Assembly: GCF_001424225.1 (NCBI RefSeq)
Contig: NZ_LMOR01000004.1
Span: forward strand, 996,678 to 1,060,677
From: Microbacterium sp. Leaf151
GTDB lineage: Bacteria > Actinomycetota > Actinomycetes > Actinomycetales > Microbacteriaceae
DNA length: 64,000 nt
Direction of reading: 5' to 3'
Positions 20,868-30,562 of the stretch are shown in pieces. A program made the translations under genes and the position numbers. Position 1 is the stretch's first letter. Each line of letters opens with the position of its first letter. The notes below the pieces were generated by a model, which was not told the DNA's origin, ran no database searches, and worked only from the letters and a program-made list of their open reading frames with translations.

Positions 20868-23800
20868 CTACCGCAGCACGATGAACGCGCTGCTCGCGCT
20901 CGAGGGCTGGACGGTGGTGCTGCCGCCGTAGGTGACCTTGACCAGCTTGGCGCCGCGCGTCTGCGGGTCGAGGGTGACCGTCGCGCGACCGTCCCTCAGG
21001 GTGGCGGGGTAATCCTTGCCCGCGACCCTGACGACCACGTCGCCCGTCGCCGCGGGGCCGCCGGCGGGACGGATCTTGACGTTCACCTTGTACGTGTCGG
21101 TGGTGCGCCCGACCCAGGGGCTCACCGTCACCTCCGTGCGCGAGGTGACGACGGATGCCACACCGGCACTGTCGGCCGTGCCCGAGAGCCCGGTGGTCGG
21201 AGACGTCGCGGTCACCCGCACGCTGAGGACGCGACCGAGGTCGGCGCGCTGCACGCGGTACGTCTGCGACGTCGCACCCTGGATGGGTTCGCCGTCACGC
21301 AGCCACTGGTACGTCGTGGTCACGTCGGCGGGGTTCCACGTGCCGGGGGTCGCCCGCAGGGTGCGGTTGATCGCGACCGTGCCCGACACGGTGGGGGCCT
21401 CGACGACGACCGGCGCCGCCTCTCCCGAGTCCACCGTGAGCACGGTCTGCACCGCCGACTCGCCGTAGGTCACGACACCGAGGTATCGCGTCTGGGGCGC
21501 GAGACCCTGCCACGACAGGTCGTACGAGGTCGTGACACCCTGCTCCACCTGGAGAGGGTTCGGCGTCGCCGTGAGCTGGCCCTCGCCGCCGGGGGCGACG
21601 TTCGCGTAGGTCATGTCCCACGTGAACGGCGCGGTGAACGAGTACACGTTCGCCTCGACGAGGTAGGTACCCGGGGTGGGGTTCGACAGCGAGACCCGCT
21701 CGTCGGCCGAGGCCGTCGCCGAGGTGAACCGCTCGTAGTACCGCAGGTCATCGGGGCTGACGACACGCGAGACGAAGAGGTCGAGGTCGCTGCCGGCATC
21801 GTCGGACGAGTCGAGGTCGAAGCGCGAGAGCGTCGTGCCCTCGGGCACCTCGACGACCCACCGGACGTAGCCGTCGGCGTCACCGGAGTCCTGGTCGCCG
21901 GAGTGTCCCTCGACGGGGTTGTCGGGGTCGGTCAGCAGCGTCTCGGCCGTCAGGCCCGCCAGGGTGAGCGGCAGTTCACCGCTGATCCCGGGCAGGATCT
22001 CGACATTCGTGGTGCCCGACGGGCCCGTGCCCGAGACCTCGGCGGGAGCCTCGGCCGTCGTCGGACGGATCGCGATCGGCGAGCGCACCTGGGTGTCACC
22101 GCTCGTCCAGGTGAGGAAGCCGGTCGCCCACTGCTCGGCCTCGGCGGTGGTGCGCGAGAAGGTCACCGTGAAGGTCTTCTCCTCGCCCGCTGCGGCGAAT
22201 TCCAGCGTCGACGGCTCGACCACGGCATCCACTCCGGGCACCTCGATGGATGCCGAGAACGAACCGGCCTGCGTCGAGGTGACCGTGCGGGTGACCGTCT
22301 GCGGCTTGGCAAGCGAACCGATCGAGATCGATGCGAGGTTGAGGTCGCTGCCGTCGATCGGCACGACGCCGAAGTCGTACAGGCCCTTGCCCTGGAGGAA
22401 CGCCGCCCAGTCGGCGGAGCCGTTGAGGTACAGCAGACCCGGGTCGAAATACTTCGTCGGGTCGACGTGTCCGGCGCCCTGGGCGAACGGATCCTCGACG
22501 GCGGCACCTTCGGCGTCCACGGTGTCGTAGGCGGTCGTCATCATGGCCGACTTGACCTCGGCCGGGGTCGCCTGCGGTCGTTCGCCGAGGTAGAGCGCCG
22601 CGAGACCCGCCACGTGCGGAGACGACATCGACGTGCCCGAGAGGAACTCGAACGCGGGGACCGCGCCGGGGGCGTTGGCGGCCGCGGCGAGGATCGCGAC
22701 GCCGGGCGCCGAGATGTCGGGCTTGAGGATGTCGCTGCCGTCCGCCAGCATCGGGCCGCGGCTCGAGAAGCCCGCGACCTGCGGGGTCGGGGTCACCTCG
22801 TCGGTGATGTTCTCGCCGATGAGGGTGGCCGTGGCATCCGGGGTCTCTCGCACGTAGGCCAGCAGCGCCTCGCGGTAGCGCGCGTCGAGGTGCACGGTCG
22901 GCACCGCGTGGAAGTCGTTGTCGACCGAAGCGGGGGTGACGTTGACGAGGATCATGCCCACGCCCCCGGCGTCCTTCACGGCCTCCGACTTCTCGACGCG
23001 GGCGTTCTGCCCGCGGTCGCACACGACGATCTTGCCCGCGGCCTGAGCGGGGTCGAGCGATCCGAGCAGGCACAGGGCCGCGTTCGCCGGATCGATTCCG
23101 GATGCCGCGATGTCACCGGCGTAGACCACGGGAGCCGTGACGGTTTGACCTGCGGGCACCGAGATGGAGGCACCGGCGGCCTCGAAGCCGTTCCCCAGGG
23201 TCACCGTGCCCTCGTAGGTCGGGATCGTGGAGGCGGCGACGGTGGTGTACCAGGGCGACGCGTGGTCTGCCGTGGAGGCGTCGGGGCCGGAGTTGCCCGC
23301 CGAGACGGCGACGAAGACGCCGGCCGCGGCGGCGTTGAAGAACGCCTGGTCCTCCAGGGCGAACGTGGAGGTGGCAGCTCCTCCGCCGATGGAGTAGTTG
23401 ATGACGTCGACGTTGTCTTCGACGGCGGCGTTGATGGCACCGAGCAGGTCGCTCAGGGCGCAGACGTCATCCGTCGTCACGAGCGGATCGGGGCCGGCCC
23501 AGCACGCCTTGTATGCGGCGACCTTGGCCGCGGGGGCGACGCCGGAGATGGCGCCGAAGTCGACGCCCTCCACGTCGGCGTCCACGCCCGTGTTGCCGGC
23601 CGCGGTGCTGGCCGTGTGCGAGCCGTGGGTGTCGCCGTCACGGGGCGAGACGTAGTCGGCCTCGAATGTGAAACCGGTGGCGGCCGCACCCTGGTCGAAG
23701 TATCGCGCGCCGACGAGCTTGGTGGAGTAGTCCGACAGCGACCAGCCGTTGCCCTCGGCGACGCGGGGAGAACGGAAGTCGGAACCGTCGCCCTTGCGGA

Positions 23801-24440
23801 ACACGACGTCGTTGCCGTCGAGGTAGGGCTCATCTCCCGGGGTGGTTCCGAGCGGCTCGCCCGCGAACGAGGGGTTCTCCGGCGCAATGCCGGTGTCGAT
23901 CACGCCGACGACCGTGCCCTCACCGGCGGCGTCGACACCGCCGACGCGCTGCCAGACGCCGTTGTCGCCCTCGAGCCCGAGGAACTCGGTCGAGGGGACG
24001 GCGTCAGGGTGGCGGATCTCGTCGGGGACGACCTTCTGCACACCCTTGGTGGCGGCGAGCTTCGCCGCCTGGTTCGGATCCATCGTCGCGCTGAAGCCGT
24101 TGACCGCGACTGTGTACGTCGTGTCCGGGCTGACGCCTGCCTCGTCGGCGACGTCCTGCTGGCGCTGCTCGAGGAAGGCCGAGTACTCGCGCGCCGCCGG
24201 GGAGTCCGGATCCAGCTTCGCATCCTCGGACTTGGTGGCTTCCAGACCGGCTTCTCCGCCGCCGTAGGTGGCGACGGGGGCTTCGTCGAGCACGACGATG
24301 TAGCGGCCGGTGGTCGACTCGATGGGCGTGGGGGGTGTCACCCCCTCGCCCACGTCGGCAGCCTGAACGGCGGTGGCTCCGGTGGCGGTGAACAGTCCGG
24401 CCAGGGTGATGGCCGCGACCGAACGCAGGGTTCGACCCAT
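20868..24440 (-). CDS. Secreted S8 (subtilisin-like) serine peptidase with PA and Ig-like domains
   Basis: The 1190-residue precursor has a signal peptide (SVAAITLAGLFTATGATAVQA, cut near residue 28), an I9-type propeptide (about 45-145), and a subtilase domain with the catalytic triad Asp182 (VIDTG), His272 (DTHGSH) and Ser594 (SGTSMSSPH). A PA domain is inserted between His and Ser (about 390-530). Fibronectin-like and Ig-like domains follow, including a Big-type repeat (VSGTVAINRTLRATPGTWNP). No LPXTG or membrane anchor is seen, so it should be released or wall-associated. Start at 24440 with GGAG upstream. The layout matches streptomycete and cucumisin-like extracellular proteases. Confidence 0.95.
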   Translation of the reverse strand: MGRTLRSVAAITLAGLFTATGATAVQAADVGEGVTPPTPIESTTGRYIVVLDEAPVATYGGGEAGLEATKSEDAKLDPDSPAAREYSAFLEQRQQDVADEAGVSPDTTYTVAVNGFSATMDPNQAAKLAATKGVQKVVPDEIRHPDAVPSTEFLGLEGDNGVWQRVGGVDAAGEGTVVGVIDTGIAPENPSFAGEPLGTTPGDEPYLDGNDVVFRKGDGSDFRSPRVAEGNGWSLSDYSTKLVGARYFDQGAAATGFTFEADYVSPRDGDTHGSHTASTAAGNTGVDADVEGVDFGAISGVAPAAKVAAYKACWAGPDPLVTTDDVCALSDLLGAINAAVEDNVDVINYSIGGGAATSTFALEDQAFFNAAAAGVFVAVSAGNSGPDASTADHASPWYTTVAASTIPTYEGTVTLGNGFEAAGASISVPAGQTVTAPVVYAGDIAASGIDPANAALCLLGSLDPAQAAGKIVVCDRGQNARVEKSEAVKDAGGVGMILVNVTPASVDNDFHAVPTVHLDARYREALLAYVRETPDATATLIGENITDEVTPTPQVAGFSSRGPMLADGSDILKPDISAPGVAILAAAANAPGAVPAFEFLSGTSMSSPHVAGLAALYLGERPQATPAEVKSAMMTTAYDTVDAEGAAVEDPFAQGAGHVDPTKYFDPGLLYLNGSADWAAFLQGKGLYDFGVVPIDGSDLNLASISIGSLAKPQTVTRTVTSTQAGSFSASIEVPGVDAVVEPSTLEFAAAGEEKTFTVTFSRTTAEAEQWATGFLTWTSGDTQVRSPIAIRPTTAEAPAEVSGTGPSGTTNVEILPGISGELPLTLAGLTAETLLTDPDNPVEGHSGDQDSGDADGYVRWVVEVPEGTTLSRFDLDSSDDAGSDLDLFVSRVVSPDDLRYYERFTSATASADERVSLSNPTPGTYLVEANVYSFTAPFTWDMTYANVAPGGEGQLTATPNPLQVEQGVTTSYDLSWQGLAPQTRYLGVVTYGESAVQTVLTVDSGEAAPVVVEAPTVSGTVAINRTLRATPGTWNPADVTTTYQWLRDGEPIQGATSQTYRVQRADLGRVLSVRVTATSPTTGLSGTADSAGVASVVTSRTEVTVSPWVGRTTDTYKVNVKIRPAGGPAATGDVVVRVAGKDYPATLRDGRATVTLDPQTRGAKLVKVTYGGSTTVQPSSASSAFIVLR

Positions 24441-24530
24441 AGTGCGCTCCAAACGGGGGGATGATTGAGCGTTGTGCGCGGCAGCGGTGGCGCGCGTTGC
24501 ACAAACATAACGCAGGGGGGTTTGATAACC

Positions 24531-24586
24531 AACGGTCAGTTTGGACGGCGTCCGAAAACGTCACAGCCCCGAAACGAACGGTCAGT
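24531..24586. promoter_or_regulatory. Direct repeat AACGGTCAGT in a divergent promoter region
   Basis: AACGGTCAGT occurs at 24531-24540 and 24577-24586, 46 bp apart, in the 230-bp region between the divergent subtilase and LCP genes. This is relatively AT-rich for the window. It may be a binding site for a shared regulator; nothing else supports that. Confidence 0.35.
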
Positions 24587-24670
24587 CGAACCGGGAATCG
24601 TACCGTCGCCGAGGGCGCAGCCCCGCGCCCGCCACCCCTAGACTGCGACGAAACCCGAAGAGGAGTAGCC

Positions 24671-25921
24671 ATGCCCCGGCGCCGTCGCACCGTCGCACAG
24701 CACGCCCGCCTGCGTTCCCCGCATCCACTCGGGCAACTCGCCACCCTCATCGCCGTGGCGGCGGTCGTCGCCGTCGTGTCGGCGATCGGCGTCGCCTCGT
24801 ACACCGCGTACGACCTCACGTCGGAGTTCGTCGACGAGGCCGTCGCCGTCGAGAACCAGCCCCCGGTCCCGCCCGACCTCGGCCGGCTCGAGGGCGGCGT
24901 CAACATGATGGTCGTCGGCATCGACGCGTGCGAAGAGAACCTCATCGCCCTCTTCGGCGAGCGCTGCGAGGGGCCCGACTCCGAGGGGCGCCTCAACGAC
25001 GTCAACATCCTCGTGCACATCTCGGACGCCCCGCGAAAGGTCACGGTGGTGTCGTTCCCCCGCGACCTGGTGTTCGAGGCACCCGCGTGCGACACCTCGG
25101 ACGGCGGTCGCTTCGACGGCGGGTACCTGCAGATCAACGAGCTCTACACCTACGGCGGACTATCGTGCGTCATCACGGCGATCTCCGACATGAGCGGCCA
25201 GCAGATCCAGTTCGGCGCGATGGTCACCTTCGGAGGGGTCATCGAGATCACCAACGCCATCGGCGGCGTCGAGATCTGCCTCGCCAGCGACATGCGCGAC
25301 GAGAACACCGGCATCGACTGGGAGGCCGGCCCCCGCACCATCCAGGGGGTCGAGGCTCTCCAGTTCCTGCGCACGCGCTACGGCGTCGGCGGCAGCGACC
25401 TCGCTCGGGTGAGCAACCAGCAGCAGTACATGTCGCGGTTGGCGCGCAAGCTCGTCAGCGAGGAGGTGCTGTCCAACCCCGCGACGCTGTTCCGGCTGGC
25501 ATCCACGGGCCTGCGCAACGTCACCCCGACGCAGAGCCTCACCAATCCCCTCACGCTCGTGCAGGTGGCCCAGGCGGTCAAGGACGTGCCGTTCGAGGAC
25601 ATCGTCTTCGTGCAGTACCCGACGGTCACCGCGAGTTCGGATGCCAACCGCGTCGCGCCCGACTGGGATGCAGCCCAGGTGCTCTGGGATGCCCTCGCGG
25701 CGAACCAGGCGATCGAGGTCACCGGCGACGTCGCCGTCAACGGCGGCACCGTCGTCGCCGATCCGACACCGTCACCCGAGGAGTCGCCGGGCGAGACCCC
25801 GCCCGTCGAGGAGGTCGAGCCGGGGACCGTCGATCCGTCGACCGGCGCGGTCGCACTGCCGCCCTCGATCAGCGGATCCAGCGCGGCGCAGCAGACCTGC
25901 AGCGCCGGCGTCGTCAACTGA
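24671..25921 (+). CDS. LytR-CpsA-Psr (LCP) family wall-polymer ligase
   Basis: The 416-residue protein has a basic N-terminus, one membrane helix (about 22-46) and an extracytoplasmic LCP domain: DVNILVHI, VVSFPRDLVFEAP with the phosphate-binding Arg, GGVEICL and LQFLRTRYGVGGSDLARVSNQQQYM. LCP enzymes attach teichoic-acid-like or arabinogalactan polymers to peptidoglycan. Asp/Arg residues expected for pyrophosphate-lipid binding are present. The C-terminus ends with a Pro/Glu-rich linker. ATG follows AGGAG at 24661-24665. Convergent with the vanY gene. Confidence 0.93.
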   Translation: MPRRRRTVAQHARLRSPHPLGQLATLIAVAAVVAVVSAIGVASYTAYDLTSEFVDEAVAVENQPPVPPDLGRLEGGVNMMVVGIDACEENLIALFGERCEGPDSEGRLNDVNILVHISDAPRKVTVVSFPRDLVFEAPACDTSDGGRFDGGYLQINELYTYGGLSCVITAISDMSGQQIQFGAMVTFGGVIEITNAIGGVEICLASDMRDENTGIDWEAGPRTIQGVEALQFLRTRYGVGGSDLARVSNQQQYMSRLARKLVSEEVLSNPATLFRLASTGLRNVTPTQSLTNPLTLVQVAQAVKDVPFEDIVFVQYPTVTASSDANRVAPDWDAAQVLWDALAANQAIEVTGDVAVNGGTVVADPTPSPEESPGETPPVEEVEPGTVDPSTGAVALPPSISGSSAAQQTCSAGVVN

Positions 25922-26075
25922 CGGGCGTCGTCGAACCCAGGTCGCCGAGCCCGTCGAAGCGATCGAGCCCCACCGACCCCGAGGCTTCCACCTGGGCCCC
26001 GAGCCTGACGAAGGGGCCGGGAGCCCGCGCGACCGGAAGCCTCGACACGCTCAGCCACCTCAGATGCAGGCGGAC

Positions 26076-26098
26076 GGATGCCGGGGCTCCCGGCATCC
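26076..26098. terminator. Bidirectional hairpin between LCP and carboxypeptidase genes
   Basis: GGATGCCGGG (26076-26085) pairs perfectly with CCCGGCATCC (26089-26098) over a 3-base loop, between two convergent stops (25921 and 26104). Confidence 0.7.
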
Positions 26099-26103
26099 AT
26101 CGA

Positions 26104-27240
26104 TCAATACGTCGGCGCCGCCGGGAGGCCGAAGAACTCCTCGAGCGTGGTGTACCCGCCCTCGTGGTAGGCGCGGGCGAGCTCGCGACCGATGTAGCGC
26201 TGGTGCCATGCCTCGGGCAGGTATCCGCTCACGCTCTCACGACCCTCGGCGTAGCGCGTGATGAAGCCGTACTCCCACGCGTGATCCCGCACCCACGCCC
26301 CCTGCGGTGACGAGGCGATGTCGTCGAGGGTCCCGCAGGAGCCGTCGCACGGAACGATGTCGACGGCCAGCCCCGTCTGATGCTCGCTGTAGCCCGCGCG
26401 AGCGCTCTCGCGATCGGCTTCCTCGACGCCGCCCACATCGACGCGGCCGGCGTAGGTCGACTGCTGCGTCGAGTACGAGCGGAACGCGCTGAGGAATCCG
26501 ATCTCGCCCGCCCCCGCATCGGATGCGGCCCGCACCAACTCGGTCAGGGCGCTCGCGGGAGCGGAGCGCAGCGCCGACTCCTCGAGCGCTCGGACGTTCT
26601 GCGGCATGACGAGATCACCGGCGCGGTAGTCGAGCGGATCGAGAGGGCGCTGCTTGTTGACGACGACCCACTCGCGGTTCGGATCCGACAGCGAGACGCA
26701 CGGGGCGATTCCGGATGCCACCGCTTCGCGGAAGGCGTCTCCCCCACCGATCGCGGAGATGACGGCGGCGTCGTCTCCCGAGGCGAGGGCCGCGGTGACG
26801 GCGGGATCGTCGCACGGGGTGGCGGTCGCCGGAACGGCCGCGAGCTGCGGGACGGGGAGTCCCTCCGCGGGGACGGCGGGCGGGCCCTGGAACGCGGGCG
26901 CCGTGTCGACGGTCGCGGTCTGCGCCGCCACTTCGCCCCCGCCCGCGGAGGCTGCGGCGCCGATCGCGACGGCTCCCGTCGCCATGATCAGCAACGCGAC
27001 CACCAGCAAACCCGCGCGACGGCGGCGCATGGTCAGTGTGCCGCCACGGACGGCGAGAAGGGCCCGGATGCCGACCGGTGCGCGTACGGAGGGGGCTCCG
27101 CTCTCCGCGCGGAGCCGACGACGCGTGGCCGGCTCGACCGGGGGCGTCACCGCGACTGCCGCCGTCGCGAGTCGCTCGGCCTCCGCGCGCGCGGCGCGGC
27201 GGGGAGAACGCTCGGGATCGGGGGGTATCACTCGACCCAT
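26104..27240 (-). CDS. D-alanyl-D-alanine carboxypeptidase, VanY (M15B) family
   Basis: The 378-residue protein has a 70-residue basic cytoplasmic N-terminus, a membrane helix (LLVVALLIMATGAVAIGAAA) and an exported M15B peptidase domain at the C-terminus. Zinc and catalytic motifs are visible: SEHQTGLAVDI (SxHxxGxAxD) and EAWHQRYIG (ExWHxR/Y). It trims the terminal D-Ala of peptidoglycan stem peptides. The start at 27240 is chosen because the frame further upstream is antisense to the AAA+ gene; its ribosome site is weak. Confidence 0.92.
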   Translation of the reverse strand: MGRVIPPDPERSPRRAARAEAERLATAAVAVTPPVEPATRRRLRAESGAPSVRAPVGIRALLAVRGGTLTMRRRRAGLLVVALLIMATGAVAIGAAASAGGGEVAAQTATVDTAPAFQGPPAVPAEGLPVPQLAAVPATATPCDDPAVTAALASGDDAAVISAIGGGDAFREAVASGIAPCVSLSDPNREWVVVNKQRPLDPLDYRAGDLVMPQNVRALEESALRSAPASALTELVRAASDAGAGEIGFLSAFRSYSTQQSTYAGRVDVGGVEEADRESARAGYSEHQTGLAVDIVPCDGSCGTLDDIASSPQGAWVRDHAWEYGFITRYAEGRESVSGYLPEAWHQRYIGRELARAYHEGGYTTLEEFFGLPAAPTY

Positions 27241-27358
27241 TCTCTCGCCGGATCCTGAAAGCGGCGTGACCCCGCTCCGAACCCTGCGCGATGCTCCCCT
27301 CGCGGGTACCCGACGGACGCTACGTGTTGCCCGACCGAGAAAGGGACGGCAGGCTGTG

Positions 27359-29296
27359 ATGGCCGAGACCGAACCCGGGGGGACCATGCTCGACGACGAC
27401 GACCGCCGACTCATGCACGCCGTGAACGCGTACCTGCAGGACATGCATCGCGTCGTGCAATCCGACACCGCGGGCGACCGCACGCCACTGGGCGACGAAC
27501 TGAGTGCTCATCTCGGGGTGGATGCCGCCACCCTCCCCGTCACGAGCGAATCGGTGTCGGCGCACCGCTACGTCGACGCCGACATCGCCCTCGATGAGCT
27601 GATGTCACGAAGCGGCGGGCGCCTCATCGGCGTGACAGGGGGAGAGCAACGCCTGCACGTCTCGGCATCCGATCTCATCGCGGGCGCGTACTCGCAGTTC
27701 GCGCCGGGACCGGTGTCGTACGAGTCGCGCGACGTCAGCGCCGACGCGCAACGCCGCGTCGTGTCGTTCGGCGTGCGGCTGCTGACCTTCGCGGGGCAGC
27801 CGCTCGCGATCGTCCAGCGTGCGGCGAACCCACGATCGGCACCACCTCAGCCACAGCTCGAATTGATCGGAAGCGACGCGGATGCCACCGCCGCCGCGCT
27901 CGTGGAGATCCGCCGCCTCATGATCGAACGCAGCGTCTTGCGTGGGCAGGTGCTGTCGTTCGCGCCGACCGAGTACGGCCACGGAGCCGGGGCCACCTTC
28001 CTCGCCCGCCCCGATGTCGCCGCCGACGACATCGTGCTCGGCGAAGGCGTACTGTCGCGCATCGTCGACCACGTCGTGGGGATCGGCGACCACCGCGAAG
28101 CGCTCCGCGCTGCCGGACAGCATCTCAAACGCGGCGTACTGCTGTACGGCCCACCCGGTACGGGCAAGACCCTCTCGGTACGTCACCTTCTCTCACTCAC
28201 GCCCGACACGACCGCGGTCGTGCTCACCGGCTCGAGCATCCGCTTCATCACCGCCGCGGCTGAGATCGCCCGCACTTTCGCGCCCGCGCTCGTGGTGCTC
28301 GAGGACATCGATCTGGTCGCGGCCGACCGCGGCCACTCGCCCCAGCCGGTGCTCTTCGACGTACTCGACGCCCTCGACGGGTTGGAACCGGATGCCGACA
28401 TCGCCTTCGTGATGACGACCAATCACGTGCAGATCCTCGAAGAGGCCCTCGCCGCCCGGCCGGGCCGTGTCGATCTCGGCGTCGAGATCCCCCTCCCCGA
28501 CGAGGCCGATCGGCGTCGCCTGTTCCGGCGGTACGCCCACGGGTTGACGCTCTCGGAACAAGCCCTGGATGCCGCCGCCGACCGGGCCGCGGGAACGACG
28601 GGATCGTTCGCGAAGGAGCTGCTGCGCGGCACCGTGCTGCGCGCCGCACTTCGCGGAGACGCCGAAGCCGACGACGCCGACCTGGCGGCCACGCTCGACG
28701 AGCTCCTCGACTCGGGCGCCGCCCTCACCCGCGTGCTCCTCGGGTCGCGACAGGAGCTCACGCTGAGCGCGACACCCGGCGCCGACGGCGCGCCCCCGTT
28801 CACGGCAACCGCTTTCTCTCCCGGTGGCCCTGACGACCCGGTCTTGGTACCGACCGAGGGCGGCGTGCCGTGGGAGGACCTGGCGGATTCCCCCGTCGAC
28901 ACGACACCACCGACGCACGAGCTCGTCATTCCGATGCCGGTCTGGCACACGGTGTACGCCACGCTCGGCAACACCGGGTCGGTCGAACGAGTGGGAGGTG
29001 ACCCGCTGGTCGCCGCGCGCGCCGTCCGCATCCAACATGCCGGCGGCGTGGCCGCCGAACGGCACCCGGGCCCTCGCGCCACCGGCGGCTGGCCGCGGGA
29101 CGACGATCATCTCGCCGTCCCGCTCGCCGAGGGTGACGAGGAGTTCCTTCTCGAGATCGTGGCGAAGAGCCGCCAGGTGAGTCGCCGGCTGCTCGCCGAT
29201 GGCGACCTCGACGCGCAGACGCGGCGCGAACAGGAGGAGTGCCTCGAGGCGGACGCTCAGGCACTGCGATTTCTCGCGGAACAGTTGCTGCGCTGA
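27359..29296 (+). CDS. AAA+ ATPase of unknown role
   Basis: The 645-residue protein has a 200-residue N-terminal region without recognised motifs, then an AAA module: Walker A GPPGTGKT (264-271), Walker B LVVLEDID (311-318), a sensor-1 Asn (MTTNH) and an arginine-finger-like AARPGRVD. After a helical lid (to about 460) comes an acidic/Pro-rich C-terminal part of 180 residues. The core is close to FtsH/Cdc48-type ATPases but no protease or transmembrane part is attached. ATG 27359 is taken; an alternative at 27386 has a GGGGGG run upstream. Divergent from vanY with a 118-bp spacer. Confidence 0.85.
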   Translation: MAETEPGGTMLDDDDRRLMHAVNAYLQDMHRVVQSDTAGDRTPLGDELSAHLGVDAATLPVTSESVSAHRYVDADIALDELMSRSGGRLIGVTGGEQRLHVSASDLIAGAYSQFAPGPVSYESRDVSADAQRRVVSFGVRLLTFAGQPLAIVQRAANPRSAPPQPQLELIGSDADATAAALVEIRRLMIERSVLRGQVLSFAPTEYGHGAGATFLARPDVAADDIVLGEGVLSRIVDHVVGIGDHREALRAAGQHLKRGVLLYGPPGTGKTLSVRHLLSLTPDTTAVVLTGSSIRFITAAAEIARTFAPALVVLEDIDLVAADRGHSPQPVLFDVLDALDGLEPDADIAFVMTTNHVQILEEALAARPGRVDLGVEIPLPDEADRRRLFRRYAHGLTLSEQALDAAADRAAGTTGSFAKELLRGTVLRAALRGDAEADDADLAATLDELLDSGAALTRVLLGSRQELTLSATPGADGAPPFTATAFSPGGPDDPVLVPTEGGVPWEDLADSPVDTTPPTHELVIPMPVWHTVYATLGNTGSVERVGGDPLVAARAVRIQHAGGVAAERHPGPRATGGWPRDDDHLAVPLAEGDEEFLLEIVAKSRQVSRRLLADGDLDAQTRREQEECLEADAQALRFLAEQLLR

Positions 29297-29361
29297 CGGA
29301 CGGCACTCTCCCCCGTCTCGACGTCATCATCGAGTTCCGAACCTCTGATGTTGCGCATGTA

Positions 29362-29377
29362 TCGAACATGTGTTCGA
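29362..29377. promoter_or_regulatory. Perfect LexA (SOS) box
   Basis: TCGAACATGTGTTCGA is a full match to the actinobacterial SOS operator TCGAAC-N4-GTTCGA and a perfect palindrome apart from the centre. It ends 8 bases before the ATG of the radical SAM gene, so LexA would block transcription or elongation there. Confidence 0.85.
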
Positions 29378-29385
29378 CTGAGGGC

Positions 29386-30489
29386 ATGAGGTGGCAAGGT
29401 CAACAATTGGGCGTCGACGACGCCGCCGCGCTCCCCGGCATGGAGCGTATGGACGGTCTGGTGCGGTCGGTGACCACGCCCGAGTTCGCGGGTATGACCT
29501 TCCACGAGGTGATGGCCAAGAGCGCTCTCAACCGCGTCCCGGGCGCCTCGGCGATGCCGTTCGACTGGACAGTGAACCCGTACCGGGGCTGCGGTCATCA
29601 ATGCACATACTGCTTCGCCCGGAAGACGCACGAATACCTCGACCTCGACTACGGCGCCGATTTCGATTCGCAGATCGTGGTGAAGATCAATGTCGCCGAC
29701 GTGCTGCGCACCGAACTTCGTCGCGGGTCGTGGGCACGCGAACCCGTCATGCTCGGTACGAACACCGACCCCTACCAGCGTGCCGAGGGGCGGTACCGCC
29801 TGATGCCCGACATCGTCGGGGCGCTCACCGAGAACGGCACGCCGTTCTCGATCCTCACGAAGGGCACCCTGCTGCGTCGCGACCTACCGTTGCTGACCGA
29901 CGCCTCGCGCGAGGTGAAAGTGACCCTCGCGATGTCGATCGCCGTCTTCGACGACGCCCTGCAGAAGTCGATCGAGCCGGGCACGCCCAGCGCGGAGGCA
30001 CGCCTCGACACCGTGCGCGCCGCGACGGCCGCGGGTTTCCGCGTGACGGTCTTCCTCATGCCGATCCTGCCGCACCTCACCGACTCCATCGCCGTGCTCG
30101 ACGACGCCCTCGCGCAGATCCGCGCCGCGCGCGCGGCCCGCGTCGTCTACGGAGCCCTGCACCTCCGCCCGGGAGCGAAGGAGTGGTTCCTGCAGTGGCT
30201 GGAACGGGAGCGCCCTCACCTCGTCTCGTCGTACCGCGGTCTCTACCCCGGCGTGTCCACGAGCGCGCCGAAGGCCTACCGCGCGTGGCTCGGCAAACGC
30301 ATGCGCCCGCTGCTGCGCATGCACCGGCTCGACGGCTGGGACGAAGACGAGCACCCGCGCGGTCGTCCGCAGCCGGGACTCGCCGCCCGCACGCCCGCGG
30401 GCAGCACCCTGGGACCGGTCCGCAGCACGGGGGTCACGGCATCCGCCCGACCACGGGTCGCGCCCGCGAGCGAGCCCACGCTGTTCTGA
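29386..30489 (+). CDS. Rv2578c-family radical SAM protein
   Basis: The 367-residue protein has the radical SAM cluster motif CGHQCTYC (Cys69, Cys73, Cys76; CX3CX2C), the family N-terminus MRWQGQQL, and GTNTDPYQRAEGRYRLM. It matches the SPL-like family typified by Rv2578c of Mycobacterium, whose reaction is unknown. GAGGG lies just before ATG 29386. The adjacent SOS box suggests induction by DNA damage, which fits the similarity to spore photoproduct lyase-type repair enzymes. The last 50 residues are variable and Pro-rich. Confidence 0.92.
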   Translation: MRWQGQQLGVDDAAALPGMERMDGLVRSVTTPEFAGMTFHEVMAKSALNRVPGASAMPFDWTVNPYRGCGHQCTYCFARKTHEYLDLDYGADFDSQIVVKINVADVLRTELRRGSWAREPVMLGTNTDPYQRAEGRYRLMPDIVGALTENGTPFSILTKGTLLRRDLPLLTDASREVKVTLAMSIAVFDDALQKSIEPGTPSAEARLDTVRAATAAGFRVTVFLMPILPHLTDSIAVLDDALAQIRAARAARVVYGALHLRPGAKEWFLQWLERERPHLVSSYRGLYPGVSTSAPKAYRAWLGKRMRPLLRMHRLDGWDEDEHPRGRPQPGLAARTPAGSTLGPVRSTGVTASARPRVAPASEPTLF

Positions 30490-30518
30490 ACACACGGAGC
30501 CGCCCGGTCCCGGACGCG

Positions 30519-30552
30519 CGAAACCCCCGCCGCGTATGCGACGGGGGTTTCG
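30519..30552. terminator. Bidirectional terminator between radical SAM and helicase genes
   Basis: CGAAACCCCCG (30519-30529) pairs with CGGGGGTTTCG (30542-30552). It lies between convergent stops at 30489 and 30563 and carries a T-run on either strand from the stem itself. Confidence 0.8.
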
Positions 30553-30562
30553 ATGCACGCGC

